A DNA stretch of 64,000 nucleotides from Streptomyces genisteinicus (GTDB lineage: Bacteria > Actinomycetota > Actinomycetes > Streptomycetales > Streptomycetaceae): assembly GCF_014489615.1 (NCBI RefSeq), contig NZ_CP060825.1, positions 3,424,501 to 3,488,500 of the forward strand, written 5' to 3'. The position numbers and the translations under genes were made by a program. The first letter of the stretch is position 1. Each line of letters starts with the position of its first letter. A model generated the notes under the pieces. That model did no database searches and had not been told where the DNA came from. It saw only the letters and a program-made list of their open reading frames with translations. Shown here one piece after another: positions 51,641-60,563 of the stretch.

Positions 51641-51679
51641 TTGTCGACATGTCACTACAGCGTGTTGCCGACATGTGAC
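51641..51679 (+). promoter_or_regulatory. Direct repeat upstream of sigN
   Basis: TTGTCGACATGTCAC (51641-51655) and TTGCCGACATGTGAC (51665-51679) differ at two of 15 positions and are spaced 24 bases start to start, about 110-150 bases before the sigN ATG. Each contains ACATGT. Likely sites for a dimeric regulator. Confidence 0.5.
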
Positions 51680-51789
51680 ATTCTGCGGGAACTGCGTTTG
51701 CCGCAGCCCCGCCGCCGGTATTCAGGTGGAAGCTGCGTTCCTCAGCCGGTCGCGGCCACCGCGACCGTCCGCGACCTCAAGGGGGTGGC

Positions 51790-52680
51790 ATGTCCGCAGA
51801 ACAGGGCAGCTCGAAGGTGCTCACGCGTGAGCCCGGTGCGACGGCACCCGCGTCCGCGCCCGTGCCGTTCGTGCCCGCGCCGTTCGTGCCCGCGACCTCG
51901 GAAGCCATCGACACCCGGACCCTGTCCCGCTCCCTGTTCCTCCGGCTCCGCGCGCTGGACGACGAGGGAGCGGCCGACGACAGCCCGGAGCGCACCTACG
52001 TGCGCGACACCCTCATCGAGCTCAACCTCCCCCTCGTGCGGTACGCGGCGGCCCGGTTCCGTTCCCGGAACGAGCCGATGGAGGACATCGTCCAGGTCGG
52101 GACCATCGGTCTGATCAAGGCGATCGACCGCTTCGACTGCGAACGGGGCGTGGAGTTCCCGACGTTCGCGATGCCCACCGTGGTCGGCGAGATCAAGCGC
52201 TTCTTCCGCGACACGTCCTGGTCGGTGCGGGTGCCGCGCCGGCTCCAGGAGCTGCGGCTGGCCCTGACGAAGGCCGGCGACGAGCTCTCCCAGAAGCTCG
52301 ACCGCTCCCCGACCGTGGCCGAACTCGCGGCCGTGCTCGGGGTGTCGGAGGAGGACGTGGTCGACGGACTCGCCGTGGGCAACGCCTACACGGCCTCCTC
52401 GCTGGACTCGCCCTCCCCGGAGGACGACGGCGGCGAGGGTTCGCTCGCGGACCGCCTGGGGTACGAGGACACGGCGCTGGAGGGCGTCGAGTACCGCGAG
52501 TCGCTCAAGCCGCTGCTGGCCAAACTCCCGCCCAGGGAGCGGCAGATCATCATGCTCCGGTTCTTCGCGAACATGACCCAGTCGCAGATCGGCGAGGAGG
52601 TCGGCATCTCCCAGATGCACGTCTCGCGCCTGCTCACCCGCACGCTGGCCCAGCTGCGGGAGGGGCTGATCGCCGACTGA
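51790..52680 (+). CDS. sigN: Stress/development sigma factor, SigN type (SigB/F/G group)
   Basis: 296 residues from the ATG at 51790 (GGGGGTGGC upstream). Closely related to the preceding gene: shared [30 protein letters not shown] and [19 protein letters not shown]. The N-terminal 45 residues differ and hold a short PFVPAPFVPA repeat. Tandem duplication with separate promoters. The symbol rests on gene order as in S. coelicolor, where SigN affects aerial hypha development. Confidence 0.85.
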   Translation: MSAEQGSSKVLTREPGATAPASAPVPFVPAPFVPATSEAIDTRTLSRSLFLRLRALDDEGAADDSPERTYVRDTLIELNLPLVRYAAARFRSRNEPMEDIVQVGTIGLIKAIDRFDCERGVEFPTFAMPTVVGEIKRFFRDTSWSVRVPRRLQELRLALTKAGDELSQKLDRSPTVAELAAVLGVSEEDVVDGLAVGNAYTASSLDSPSPEDDGGEGSLADRLGYEDTALEGVEYRESLKPLLAKLPPRERQIIMLRFFANMTQSQIGEEVGISQMHVSRLLTRTLAQLREGLIAD

Positions 52681-53019
52681 TCGCGGGCTGTCGGGGGCGG
52701 CCGCGGGCCGTCCACGGACCGGCCCGGGCCGGAGTCCGTCACAGGGCGAGGACCTGTCAGGGGCGTCGCGCGGCACCGCCGCAGCGGCGCCCCTGACGCG
52801 TGCGCGGGGGCAGGGCCGCGGGCGAGGGCCTGGGGCCGGCGTGGGCGGAGGCGCCGCGTGGGCAGGGCGCCGCCCCACCTCCGCCCGGCGCGGGTCCGCG
52901 CACACGTGTGCGCGCGCATGCGGGTGCCGCACTCCCGGGCGCGTACGCCCGCCCTCGCGGGCGCGCGCTGTCGCACGGGCGCGCGACGTCGGGCGGAGAG
53001 GGCCGGTCCGCGGGGTCCG
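52681..53019. other. Gene-free GC-rich stretch with palindromes after sigN
   Basis: About 340 bases between sigN and a convergent small gene. No credible gene. Contains an 18-base perfect palindrome (52897-52914, CGCGCACACGTGTGCGCG) and further GC dyads near 52935-52990, probably bidirectional termination signals. Confidence 0.5.
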
Positions 53020-53250
53020 TCAGGCCAGGGCGAGCCAGGCGACCGCGCCGAGGACGACGAGGGCCGCGATCACACCGACGATCACACCCGTGCGGGACGA
53101 GGAGGAGGCGGCCGTGGAGGCGGCCGGACCACCCGCGCGGCCCTGGGGCGCGCCTTCGTCGACGAACGCGCGGAACATCTGGGTGCTGCCCGCGGGGTCG
53201 TACGCGCCGTCGGGGCCCTGGCCTTGGGGAGCTTGGGGGTTGTGTGCCAT
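53020..53250 (-). CDS. 76-residue tail-anchored membrane protein
   Basis: ATG at 53250. N-terminal ~50 residues are polar and disordered (AHNPQAPQGQGPDGAYDPAG, then TQMFRAFVDEGAP), followed by one membrane helix at the very end (VIVGVIAALVVLGAVAWLAL). Tail-anchored topology. Third-position GC and the conserved-looking MFRAFVDEGAP block support coding. Function unknown. Confidence 0.65.
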   Translation of the reverse strand: MAHNPQAPQGQGPDGAYDPAGSTQMFRAFVDEGAPQGRAGGPAASTAASSSSRTGVIVGVIAALVVLGAVAWLALA

Positions 53251-53419
53251 GGGGCAGGACCCTAGCGAACCGTGCCCGGCCGCCCAACCCCGGGCGGCGT
53301 CCCGACAGGTCCCGGGACGACGATGACCGTGACATGACTCTGCACATGCAAAGCCTTTTGGGTTCCTTTACCGGATCCGGCCCGTTTTCGTTTGCCTGTA
53401 GCAACCAACCGCTTCTATC

Positions 53420-53434
53420 GTTGCTCTAAGCAAC
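53420..53434 (+). promoter_or_regulatory. MarR operator with overlapping promoter
   Basis: GTTGC-TCTAA-GCAAC is an inverted repeat 17 bases before the marR start. A related half-site GTAGCAAC lies at 53398-53405. TTGCCT (53392) and TATCGT (53416) may be the -35 and -10 boxes, so the repeat covers the transcription start: suited to autorepression. Confidence 0.6.
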
Positions 53435-53450
53435 AAGATGTGGAGGGGCC

Positions 53451-53918
53451 ATGGCCGAGCGGAGTCAGTTCGAGGAGCTGGCCCGCCAGCTCAGCGCCGT
53501 GGGAGCCGTGAAGCGCAGCCTCGCGCGCATCCTGCCCGCGGACTGCCCCTCCGGCGCCGCCGCCGTGCTCTCGCTGACCAGCCGGTACGGGGAGATGCGG
53601 ATGGGCCGCCTCGCCGAGCTGCTGGCCGTCGACATGTCGGTGACCAGCAGGCACGTGGCACACGTCGTGGACCGCGGCTGGCTGGAACGCCTGCCCGACC
53701 CGGACGACCGGCGCTCGCGCATCCTGCGGCTCACGCCCGCGGGCGAGGAACTGATGGAGGACCTCGGCCGGCGGACCACGGACATGTTCGCGCACCACCT
53801 CGGCGACTGGTCCGACGAGGACGTCGGACGGCTCAACGAACTGCTGGCCCGCCTCCGGGAATCCGTCGGGGACTGCCGGGCCCACACCCCCCGTGCACCT
53901 GCACGGCAGACGAGTTAA
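53451..53918 (+). CDS. MarR-family regulator
   Basis: 155 residues, ATG at 53451 (GGAGG upstream). Winged helix: MRMGRLAELLAVDMSVTSRH, VAHVVDRGWLERLPDPDDRR, SRILRLTPAG, including the DxRxS(R)-type wing motif. Dimerisation helices at both ends. Eight bases separate it from the transporter gene; together with the inverted repeat in front this suggests it represses its own operon and responds to a substrate of the pump. Confidence 0.92.
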   Translation: MAERSQFEELARQLSAVGAVKRSLARILPADCPSGAAAVLSLTSRYGEMRMGRLAELLAVDMSVTSRHVAHVVDRGWLERLPDPDDRRSRILRLTPAGEELMEDLGRRTTDMFAHHLGDWSDEDVGRLNELLARLRESVGDCRAHTPRAPARQTS

Positions 53919-53926
53919 GGAAGTTC

Positions 53927-56389
53927 ATGGCTACGACCACGCCATCCGGTGTGCGGGGCGGCCACGCCAAGCACGGAGGGGGTCCCGCCGCGGCCGGCGG
54001 GGCGCCGCCGATGACCCACCGGCAGATCATGGAGGCGCTCTCCGGGCTGCTGCTCGGCATGTTCGTCGCGATCCTCTCGTCGACGATCGTCTCCAACGCC
54101 CTGCCCCAGATCATCGGCGACCTCGGCGGCGGCCAGAGCGCCTACACCTGGGTCGTCACCTCCGCGCTGCTCGCCACCACCGCCACCACCCCCCTGTGGG
54201 GCAAGCTGTCGGACCTCTTCTCCAAGAAGCTGCTGGTCCAGATAGCCCTGGTGATCTTCGTCCTGGGATCGGTCGTCGCCGGCCTCTCCCAGAACCCGGC
54301 CATGCTCATCGCCTGCCGGGTCGTCCAGGGCATCGGCGCCGGCGGTCTCGCCGCGCTCTCCCAGGTCGTGATCGCCGCGATGATCGCCCCCCGCGAGCGC
54401 GGCCGCTACAGCGGCTACATCGGTGCGACCTTCGCGGTCGCGACCGTCGGCGGGCCGCTGCTCGGCGGCGTGATCACCGACACCGAGTGGCTGGGCTGGC
54501 GCTGGTGCTTCTACGTAGGCGTGCCGTTCGCGGTGCTCGCCCTGATCGTCCTGCAGAAGACGCTCAAGCTGCCGGTCACCCGCCGCAAGGTCAGGATCGA
54601 CTGGACCGGCGCCTTCCTGATCACCGCCGCCGTCTCGCTGCTGCTGGTCTGGATCACCTTCGCGGGCGACAAGTACGACTGGATGTCGTGGCAGACCTGC
54701 GCGATGGTCGCCGGTTCCGTGCTGCTCGGCGCGCTGTTCCTGCTCACCGAGTCCAGGGCGGCCGAACCGATCATCCCGCTGCGGCTGTTCCGCAACCGGA
54801 CCATCACCCTCGCCTCGCTCGCCTCGCTCTTCGTGGGTGTCGCGATGTTCGCGGGCACCGTCTTCTTCAGCCAGTACTTCCAGCTCGCCCGGGGCGAGTC
54901 GCCCACCATGTCCGGCGTGCTGACCATCCCGATGATCGCCGGACTGTTCGTCTCGTCGACCGTCTCCGGGCAGGTCATCACCCGCACCGGCCGCTGGAAG
55001 GCGTGGCTCGTCAGCGGCGGCGTGCTGGTCACCGCCGGGCTCGGCCTGCTGGGCACCATGCGGTACGACACCCCGTACTGGCACATCGCGGTCTACATGG
55101 CCGTCCTGGGTCTCGGCATCGGCATGATGATGCAGAACCTGGTGCTCTGCACGCAGAACCAGGTCGCCCCGCAGGACCTCGGCGCCGCCAGCTCCGTCGT
55201 CACCTTCTTCCGCACCCTCGGCGGCGCCATGGGCGTCTCCGCGCTGGGCGCGGTGCTCGGCACCAAGGTCAGCGACTACGTGCGGGACGGCCTCGCGGCA
55301 CTCGGTCCCGAGGGCGCGGCCGCCGGCCACGGCGGCACCGGCGGCGGGGGCATCCCCGACCTGGACGCCCTCCCCGAGCCGATCCGCCTGGTGATGGAGA
55401 ACGCGTACGGGCACGGCGTCGGCGACGTCTTCCTCTACTCGGCCCCGTTCGCGCTGATCGCCCTCGTGCTGACCGTCTTCATCAAGGAGGTCGCCCTGAA
55501 GACGCACAACAGCGACCCCGTGCCGCAGACCGCCGCCGCCGTCGAGGCGGCCGCCACCGCGGAAGCCGCCGTGCTCCCCGCGGCGCCCGCCCCCGTGGCG
55601 GCCGCCGAGACCGAGCCGCAGCTCAGCGGTCCGTCGGTGGGCGGGATCGTCCGCGGCGCCGAGGGCGCGCCCGTGCCGCAGGCCGCGGTCACGCTGATCT
55701 CACCGGCCGGCCGCCAGCTCGGCCGCTCGGTCGCCCGCGCCGACGGCGGCTACGCCCTCGATGCGCCCGGCGCCGGCTCGTACGTGCTGATCGCCTCCGC
55801 GGACGGCTTCCAGCCGCAGGCCGCCACGGTGGTCGTCGCGGAGGAGCCGCTGGCCTACGACATCCTGCTCGTCGGCACGAGCGGGCTCGCCGGCCTGGTG
55901 CGGTCCGCGGGCGACGGGTCCCCCGTCGACGGCGCGATGGTCGTGGTGACCGACGTGCGGGGCGACGTGCTGGCCACCGGCCGGAGCACCGCGCAGGGCG
56001 AGTTCGCCTTCGCCGAGCTGGTGCCCGGCACCGTGACGGTCGCCGTCAGCGCCGAGGGCCACCGCCCGCTGGCCCTGCCGGTCGAGATCGGCGGCCAGGG
56101 CGTCACCCGCGTCGAGGCCCTGCTGCGGGCCGGAGCGGTGCTCCGGGGCGTGGTGCGCGGCGCGGGCGGCGGGCCGCTGGCCGACGCCAGGGTCACCCTG
56201 GTGGACGCCGCGGGCAACGTCGCCGGCACGGCGACGACCGGCGACGACGGCGCGTACGCCTTCGCCGACCTCGACACCGGGGAGTACACGGTCATCGCGA
56301 CCGGCTACCCGCCGGCGGCCGGCGCCGTGACGGTCACGGGCTCCGGCCCGGAGGGCCACGACATCGAGCTCGCCCACCCGGGCGAGTGA
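53927..56389 (+). CDS. MFS drug efflux pump (DHA2/EmrB type) fused to carboxypeptidase-regulatory-like domains
   Basis: 820 residues, ATG at 53927 with AAGGAAG upstream. Residues 30-525 are a 14-helix DHA2 transporter: LSSTIVSNALPQIIGDLGG, GKLSDLFSKKLLVQIALVIF (motif A), RVVQGIGAGGLAALSQVVIA (motif C-like). After an Ala/Pro linker, residues ~565-815 hold three beta-sandwich modules of the carboxypeptidase regulatory/CnaB kind (GGIVRGAEGAPVPQAAVTLI, GLAGLVRSAGDGSPVDGAMV, GVVRGAGGGPLADARVTLVD). With 14 helices the tail should be in the cytoplasm, unusual for such domains, which normally act outside. Related modules occur in the next gene product. Confidence 0.9.
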   Translation: MATTTPSGVRGGHAKHGGGPAAAGGAPPMTHRQIMEALSGLLLGMFVAILSSTIVSNALPQIIGDLGGGQSAYTWVVTSALLATTATTPLWGKLSDLFSKKLLVQIALVIFVLGSVVAGLSQNPAMLIACRVVQGIGAGGLAALSQVVIAAMIAPRERGRYSGYIGATFAVATVGGPLLGGVITDTEWLGWRWCFYVGVPFAVLALIVLQKTLKLPVTRRKVRIDWTGAFLITAAVSLLLVWITFAGDKYDWMSWQTCAMVAGSVLLGALFLLTESRAAEPIIPLRLFRNRTITLASLASLFVGVAMFAGTVFFSQYFQLARGESPTMSGVLTIPMIAGLFVSSTVSGQVITRTGRWKAWLVSGGVLVTAGLGLLGTMRYDTPYWHIAVYMAVLGLGIGMMMQNLVLCTQNQVAPQDLGAASSVVTFFRTLGGAMGVSALGAVLGTKVSDYVRDGLAALGPEGAAAGHGGTGGGGIPDLDALPEPIRLVMENAYGHGVGDVFLYSAPFALIALVLTVFIKEVALKTHNSDPVPQTAAAVEAAATAEAAVLPAAPAPVAAAETEPQLSGPSVGGIVRGAEGAPVPQAAVTLISPAGRQLGRSVARADGGYALDAPGAGSYVLIASADGFQPQAATVVVAEEPLAYDILLVGTSGLAGLVRSAGDGSPVDGAMVVVTDVRGDVLATGRSTAQGEFAFAELVPGTVTVAVSAEGHRPLALPVEIGGQGVTRVEALLRAGAVLRGVVRGAGGGPLADARVTLVDAAGNVAGTATTGDDGAYAFADLDTGEYTVIATGYPPAAGAVTVTGSGPEGHDIELAHPGE

Positions 56390-56439
56390 GACACGGGGGT
56401 GCCCCGCCCGGCGCGGGACACCCCGACGGACCCCGGGAC

Positions 56440-56468
56440 GCCGCCCGCCCCCAGCGGAGGCGGGCGGC
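56440..56468 (+). terminator. Terminator after the MFS gene
   Basis: 10-bp stem GCCGCCCGCC / GGCGGGCGGC (56440-56449 with 56459-56468). Confidence 0.55.
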
Positions 56469-56590
56469 AGGCCCGGCGGATACGGGCCCCGGAGCGGGGG
56501 CGGCAGGCAGGGGACGGCCGGCCGCTCCCGCCCGGGGCCCGGACACGTGACGCCCGCGCGGGACGCGAGGGCGGGAATCGGGATTGGGAC

Positions 56591-57403
56591 ATGACACTTC
56601 GCGCACAGGTGAGGACCCGGGACGGCTGGGCGGTCCAGCACGCCGTGGTCACCGTCACCGACATGGCCGGCGCCCAGGTGCTGCGGGCACAGGCGGACGA
56701 GGACGGCCGGGTCGCCGACCCGGTGGAGCTGCCCGCCGGGGCGTACACGGTGGTGGTCACCGCACTCGGCTACACGCCGGCCGCCTCGACCGCCCTGGTG
56801 ACCGCGAGCGGACGGGTGGACGCCGGGACGGTGGTGCTCGCCCGCCAGGGCGGGGCCGAACTCCCGCCGCCCGGCGTGTGGACCATCGACCCCGCGCACT
56901 CCTCGGTGTCCGCCGTCGTCCAGCACCTGGGCATCTCCAGCGTGCGGGGACGGTTCGGCTCGTTCGGCGGCACCGTCGAGGTCGCCCCCGACCTCGAACG
57001 CTCCCGGGTCTCCGCGCTGATCGCGGCCGACTCCGTGGACACCGGCAACGACCTGCGGGACAAGCACCTGCGCTCCCCCGACTTCCTGGACACCGGGAAC
57101 TTCCCCGAGATCACCTACGTGTCCACCGGTGTGGCGCCCGCCGGCCCCGACCGGTGGACGGTGCACGGCGAGCTGTCGCTGCACGGCGTCGTGCGGCCGG
57201 TCCCCCTCGACCTCGTCTGCCTCGGCACCGGCCCCGACCCGTGGGGCGGGGTGCGGGCCGCCTTCCGCGCGACGGCCGAACTCCGCCGCGACGACTTCGC
57301 GATGAACTGGAACCAGGTCGTGCAGGCGGGGGTCGCGGCCGTCGGCACGACGCTCAGGGTCGAACTCGACATCCAGGCGGTGCAGGGCGAACGGCTCCCC
57401 TGA
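56591..57403 (+). CDS. YceI-like protein with N-terminal beta-sandwich domain
   Basis: 270 residues, ATG at 56591. Residues 1-85 form a carboxypeptidase-regulatory-like module (RTRDGWAVQHAVVTVTDMAG, LPAGAYTVVVTALGY) resembling those on the preceding pump. Residues 95-266 are a YceI lipocalin-like domain (WTIDPAHSSVSAVVQHLGIS, VRGRFGSFGGTVEV, LRDKHLRSPDFLDTGNFPEI). YceI proteins bind isoprenoid or amphiphilic compounds in a beta-barrel. There is no signal peptide. The shared module suggests a working link between binder and pump, which is inference. Confidence 0.9.
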   Translation: MTLRAQVRTRDGWAVQHAVVTVTDMAGAQVLRAQADEDGRVADPVELPAGAYTVVVTALGYTPAASTALVTASGRVDAGTVVLARQGGAELPPPGVWTIDPAHSSVSAVVQHLGISSVRGRFGSFGGTVEVAPDLERSRVSALIAADSVDTGNDLRDKHLRSPDFLDTGNFPEITYVSTGVAPAGPDRWTVHGELSLHGVVRPVPLDLVCLGTGPDPWGGVRAAFRATAELRRDDFAMNWNQVVQAGVAAVGTTLRVELDIQAVQGERLP

Positions 57404-57421
57404 GGACGGCCCCGCCTCGCG

Positions 57422-57435
57422 TAGGGTGCCGGACA
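57422..57435 (+). promoter_or_regulatory. -10 element of a probable leaderless transcript
   Basis: TAGGGT at 57422-57427 lies eight bases before the ATG of the PPOX gene, so transcription should start at or next to the A of ATG. No ribosome site is present in the short gap. Confidence 0.5.
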
Positions 57436-57902
57436 TGGCACGCCACATCGCCACCAACACCACGGTGGACCTGGACCGGTTGCTGGACTTCGTACGCCCC
57501 CGCCACCGCGCGCTGCTCCTCACGCGCCGCTCGGACGGGTCGCCGCAGGCGTCACCGCTGACGTGCGGGGTGGACGACGCGGGACGGGTGGTCGTCTCGA
57601 CGTACCCGGAACGCGCCAAGACCCGCAACGCGCGGCGGGACGAGCGGGTGAGCGTGGTCGTCCTCTCCGATGACTGGAACGGGCCCTGGGTGCAGATCGA
57701 CGGCACGGCCGAGGTGATCGACTCCCCCGCCTCGGTGGAGCCGCTGGTCGAGTACTTCCGCAACATCTCCGGGGAGCACCCGGACTGGGACGAGTACCGC
57801 GCGGCGATGGTGGAGCAGGGGAAGTCGATCATCCGGATCACCCCGGTGCGCTGGGGGCCGATCGCCACCGGCGGCTTCCCGGCGCGGCTCGCGCAGGACT
57901 GA
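57435..57902 (+). CDS. PPOX-class F420/FMN-dependent oxidoreductase
   Basis: 155 residues from the ATG at 57435 (an in-frame GTG lies three codons upstream). Split-barrel flavin/F420-binding fold: RALLLTRRSDGSPQASPLTC, VVVSTYPERAKTRNARRDER, VSVVVLSDDWNGPWVQIDG. This matches the actinobacterial PPOX class F420-dependent family; substrate unknown. F420 as cofactor follows from the family, not from a residue I can point to. Confidence 0.85.
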   Translation: MARHIATNTTVDLDRLLDFVRPRHRALLLTRRSDGSPQASPLTCGVDDAGRVVVSTYPERAKTRNARRDERVSVVVLSDDWNGPWVQIDGTAEVIDSPASVEPLVEYFRNISGEHPDWDEYRAAMVEQGKSIIRITPVRWGPIATGGFPARLAQD

Positions 57903-58030
57903 GGGCGGGACCGGGAGCCGGCCCGCGGGCCGTCCCGGGAGCCGGGCCCGGGGCCCCGGACCGTCCGGCGGGCGGGCGCGGGGCCGCCCTCGCCGCGGGG
58001 CCGCACCGGGGGCCGTACCGGCCCTCCGCG

Positions 58031-58804
58031 TCACTTCGAGCGGGCCACCATCGCCTCGATGCCCGCCACCAGCAGATCGAGGGCGAACGCGAAGTCCCGC
58101 TCCCGCATCTCCTCGACGGTCGCTCCGCCGCGGGCCTCCATGATCTCGGTGGCCTGCTCGAACTCGCGGCTCAGCTCCGGGCGTTCGCCGATGGTCCCCA
58201 TCGCCCGGCGGAAGTACTCGTCCTGGCTGAGACCGGCGGAGGCGCAGCGCTGCACGAAGTGGCCCTCGATCGTGCCGAAGCCGTAGACGAACTGGAAGAC
58301 CGCGGCCAGCCCGCCCATCCGGGCGTCGGGGGAGAGGCCGGAACTGCCGATCACCTCCTGCACGGCCCGGGAGAAGGCCAGGGAGTTCGGTCCGATGTTC
58401 AGGAAGGTGCCGATCAGCCCGGAGACCCACGGGTGGCGCACCAGCAGGCCGCGGTAGGTGCGCGCGAGGTCGCGCAGCCGGTCCCGCCAGTCCTCCCGTT
58501 CGTCCGGACCGGGAAGTTCGAGCCCTTCGAACACCGAGTCGAGGGCGAGCTCCAGCAGGTCGTCCTTGGTCTCGACGTACCAGTAGAGGGACATGGCGGT
58601 GACGTCGAGTTCGGCGGCGAGCTTGCGCATCGAGAAGCTGGGCGCCCCGTGCCGGTCGAGCAGGCGCACGGTCGCCTCGATGATCTTGTCGCGGCCGAGT
58701 CCGTCCGGCTGGCCGGACCTGCGTCCCCGCTCCCGCCCGGGCCCCTTGGCGAGCCACACGCTCGTCTTGGCGGGGTCCGTCGCGCGGTCGGACGCTGGCA
58801 CCAT
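58031..58804 (-). CDS. TetR-family regulator with TetR_C-type domain
   Basis: 257 residues from the ATG at 58804, with a perfect AGGAGGT upstream, which decides against a longer frame to 58873. DNA-binding part: RDKIIEATVRLLDRHGAPSF, SMRKLAAELDVTAMSLYWYV. The C-terminal region (FSRAVQEVIGSSGLSPDARM, VFQFVYGFGTIEGHF) fits the tetracycline-repressor C-terminal family, often paired with a drug pump. The adjacent upstream gene on the same strand is such a pump; palindromes in front of that gene are its likely targets. Confidence 0.9.
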   Translation of the reverse strand: MVPASDRATDPAKTSVWLAKGPGRERGRRSGQPDGLGRDKIIEATVRLLDRHGAPSFSMRKLAAELDVTAMSLYWYVETKDDLLELALDSVFEGLELPGPDEREDWRDRLRDLARTYRGLLVRHPWVSGLIGTFLNIGPNSLAFSRAVQEVIGSSGLSPDARMGGLAAVFQFVYGFGTIEGHFVQRCASAGLSQDEYFRRAMGTIGERPELSREFEQATEIMEARGGATVEEMRERDFAFALDLLVAGIEAMVARSK

Positions 58805-58877
58805 CGCGCACCTCCTGGATTCCTGCCGGATGGTCCGGCCGGGCCGGCGGAACTCACCGGTCCGCCCGGCCACGATG

Positions 58878-60500
58878 CTATGCCTGCGGCTCCGCCCCGT
58901 CTGCGGGGCCTTGCGGGAGCCGCTGCCCCGCCGCGCCGCCGGACGGCTGCCCCGCCGCAGGGTCGGACGGGTGTTCCGGCGCCCCGCCGGACGGGTGCTC
59001 CCCGCGCCGTGGGGCGTCCCGGCGCTCCGCGCGGCGCAGCAGGGCCGCGGCGAGCAGGCCGCCCGCGAGGACGGCCACCGCTCCGGCCAGCTGGCTCGTC
59101 TCCAGGCCGGAGGCGAAGGCGTCCTCGATCCGGGCCCGCTCGCCCGCCCCGTCCGCCCCCGCGAGGGCCGCGGGCAGGGACACCGCGCCGACCGCGGCGG
59201 GAGCGAGTGCCGCGAAACGGGAGTTGAGCACGGCGCCGAGCACCGCGACCCCGAGCCCGTTGCCGAACTCGGCGAGGGTGCCGTTGATCCCGGCGCCGAC
59301 CCCGGCCTTCTCGGGCGGGATCGCGCTCATGATGGCGTTCGCCATCGCGGGCATCGACAGGGCCACACCCGCGCCCATCACGACCAGGCCGAGCAGCATC
59401 CCGCCGTAGCCGTGCGAACCGAGCAGCGCGATCGCGGCGAGACCGGCGGCGACCAGGGTCATGCCGTACGCGATGACGGCGGGGGTGCCGAGCCGCGTCA
59501 CCAGCCGGGCGCCGATCCCCGTGAGGTTGAGCGCGACGACGGTGAGGGCCAGCGGGGCGGTGCGCAGCCCGGCGTCCAGCGGGCCGTAGCCGAGGACGAA
59601 CTGCAGGTGCTGGGTGAGCAGGAAGAGCGACCCCGTCATGCCGAACGCGACGAGCACCGCGCCGGCGACCGCGCCCGTGAAGCGCTGGTCGCGGAAGAAG
59701 TGCATGTCCAGCATCGGGTGCGGGGTCCGCAGCTCCCAGAGGACGAAGCAGCCGAGCACCAGCAGTCCGCCGGCGGCCGCGGCCGTCACCGGGGCGGAGG
59801 TCCAGCCGTGCTCGGGGCCGGAGATGATCGCGTAGACGACGGCGGTCATGCCGATCGTGGAGAGCAGTGCGCCGAGCAGGTCGGGCCGGTCGCCCTCGGG
59901 GTTGCGGGACTCGGGGACGAGGGCGACGACGGCGAACAGGCCGACGGCGGCGACCGGGATGTTGATCAGGAAGATCGCGCCCCACCAGAAGTGGTCGAGC
60001 ATCACCCCGCCCACCAGCGGCCCGGCGGCGAAGCCGAGCGAGCTGACGGTGGACCAGAGGGCGATCGCCCTGACCCGCTCGGCGTCGTCGAAGATCTGCA
60101 CGACGACGGCGAGGGTGGTCGTCATCAGCAGCGCGCCGCCGACGCCCATACCGGCCCGGGCGGCGACGAGTTGGCCCGAGGTGGTGGCGAGGCCCGCGGC
60201 GAGCGACCCCGTGCCGAAGACCGCGAGCCCGGCCAACAGCATCTTCTTGCGCCCGTAGCGGTCGGCCGCGTTGCCCGCGGTGAGCAGGAGGCCGGACTGC
60301 ACGAGCGAGTAGGCGTTGATCATCCACTGGATGTCGGCCGTGGAGGCGTGCAGTTCACGGGTGAGGGAGGGGATGGCGACGGACAGGACGGTGTTGTCCA
60401 GCAGCACGGTGAGCTGGGCGAGGCAGATGACGCCGAGGATCAGCCAGCGCTGCGGGTGGCCCGAGGGGGCCGTGCGGTTCGCGGCGGTCGTCGCCGTCAT
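58878..60500 (-). CDS. MFS multidrug efflux transporter (DHA2 family)
   Basis: 540 residues from the ATG at 60500 with AAGGAGC upstream. Fourteen hydrophobic helices; LAQLTVLLDNTVLSVAIPSL and GNAADRYGRKKMLLAGLAVF (motif A) are typical of EmrB/QacA pumps using the proton gradient. The last ~45 residues are polar and Pro/Gly-rich (RGEHPSGGAPEHPSD). A long dyad occupies its promoter region. The tetR gene follows 73 bases downstream on the same strand, likely the same transcript. Confidence 0.93.
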   Translation of the reverse strand: MTATTAANRTAPSGHPQRWLILGVICLAQLTVLLDNTVLSVAIPSLTRELHASTADIQWMINAYSLVQSGLLLTAGNAADRYGRKKMLLAGLAVFGTGSLAAGLATTSGQLVAARAGMGVGGALLMTTTLAVVVQIFDDAERVRAIALWSTVSSLGFAAGPLVGGVMLDHFWWGAIFLINIPVAAVGLFAVVALVPESRNPEGDRPDLLGALLSTIGMTAVVYAIISGPEHGWTSAPVTAAAAGGLLVLGCFVLWELRTPHPMLDMHFFRDQRFTGAVAGAVLVAFGMTGSLFLLTQHLQFVLGYGPLDAGLRTAPLALTVVALNLTGIGARLVTRLGTPAVIAYGMTLVAAGLAAIALLGSHGYGGMLLGLVVMGAGVALSMPAMANAIMSAIPPEKAGVGAGINGTLAEFGNGLGVAVLGAVLNSRFAALAPAAVGAVSLPAALAGADGAGERARIEDAFASGLETSQLAGAVAVLAGGLLAAALLRRAERRDAPRRGEHPSGGAPEHPSDPAAGQPSGGAAGQRLPQGPADGAEPQA

Positions 60501-60503
60501 ACG

Positions 60504-60554
60504 GGCTCCTTGTACGGCGTAAGGGGTCGATTCCCTTACACCGTACAAGGAGCC
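60504..60554 (-). promoter_or_regulatory. 22-bp inverted repeat in the MFS promoter
   Basis: Arms 60504-60525 and 60533-60554 match at 21 of 22 positions with a seven-base centre, directly in front of the transporter start. Each arm contains TTGTACGG(C/T)GTAAGGG. Its left arm covers the ribosome site, so repressor binding or an RNA stem could block both transcription and translation. Confidence 0.75.
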
Positions 60555-60563
60555 TCGTACGCT

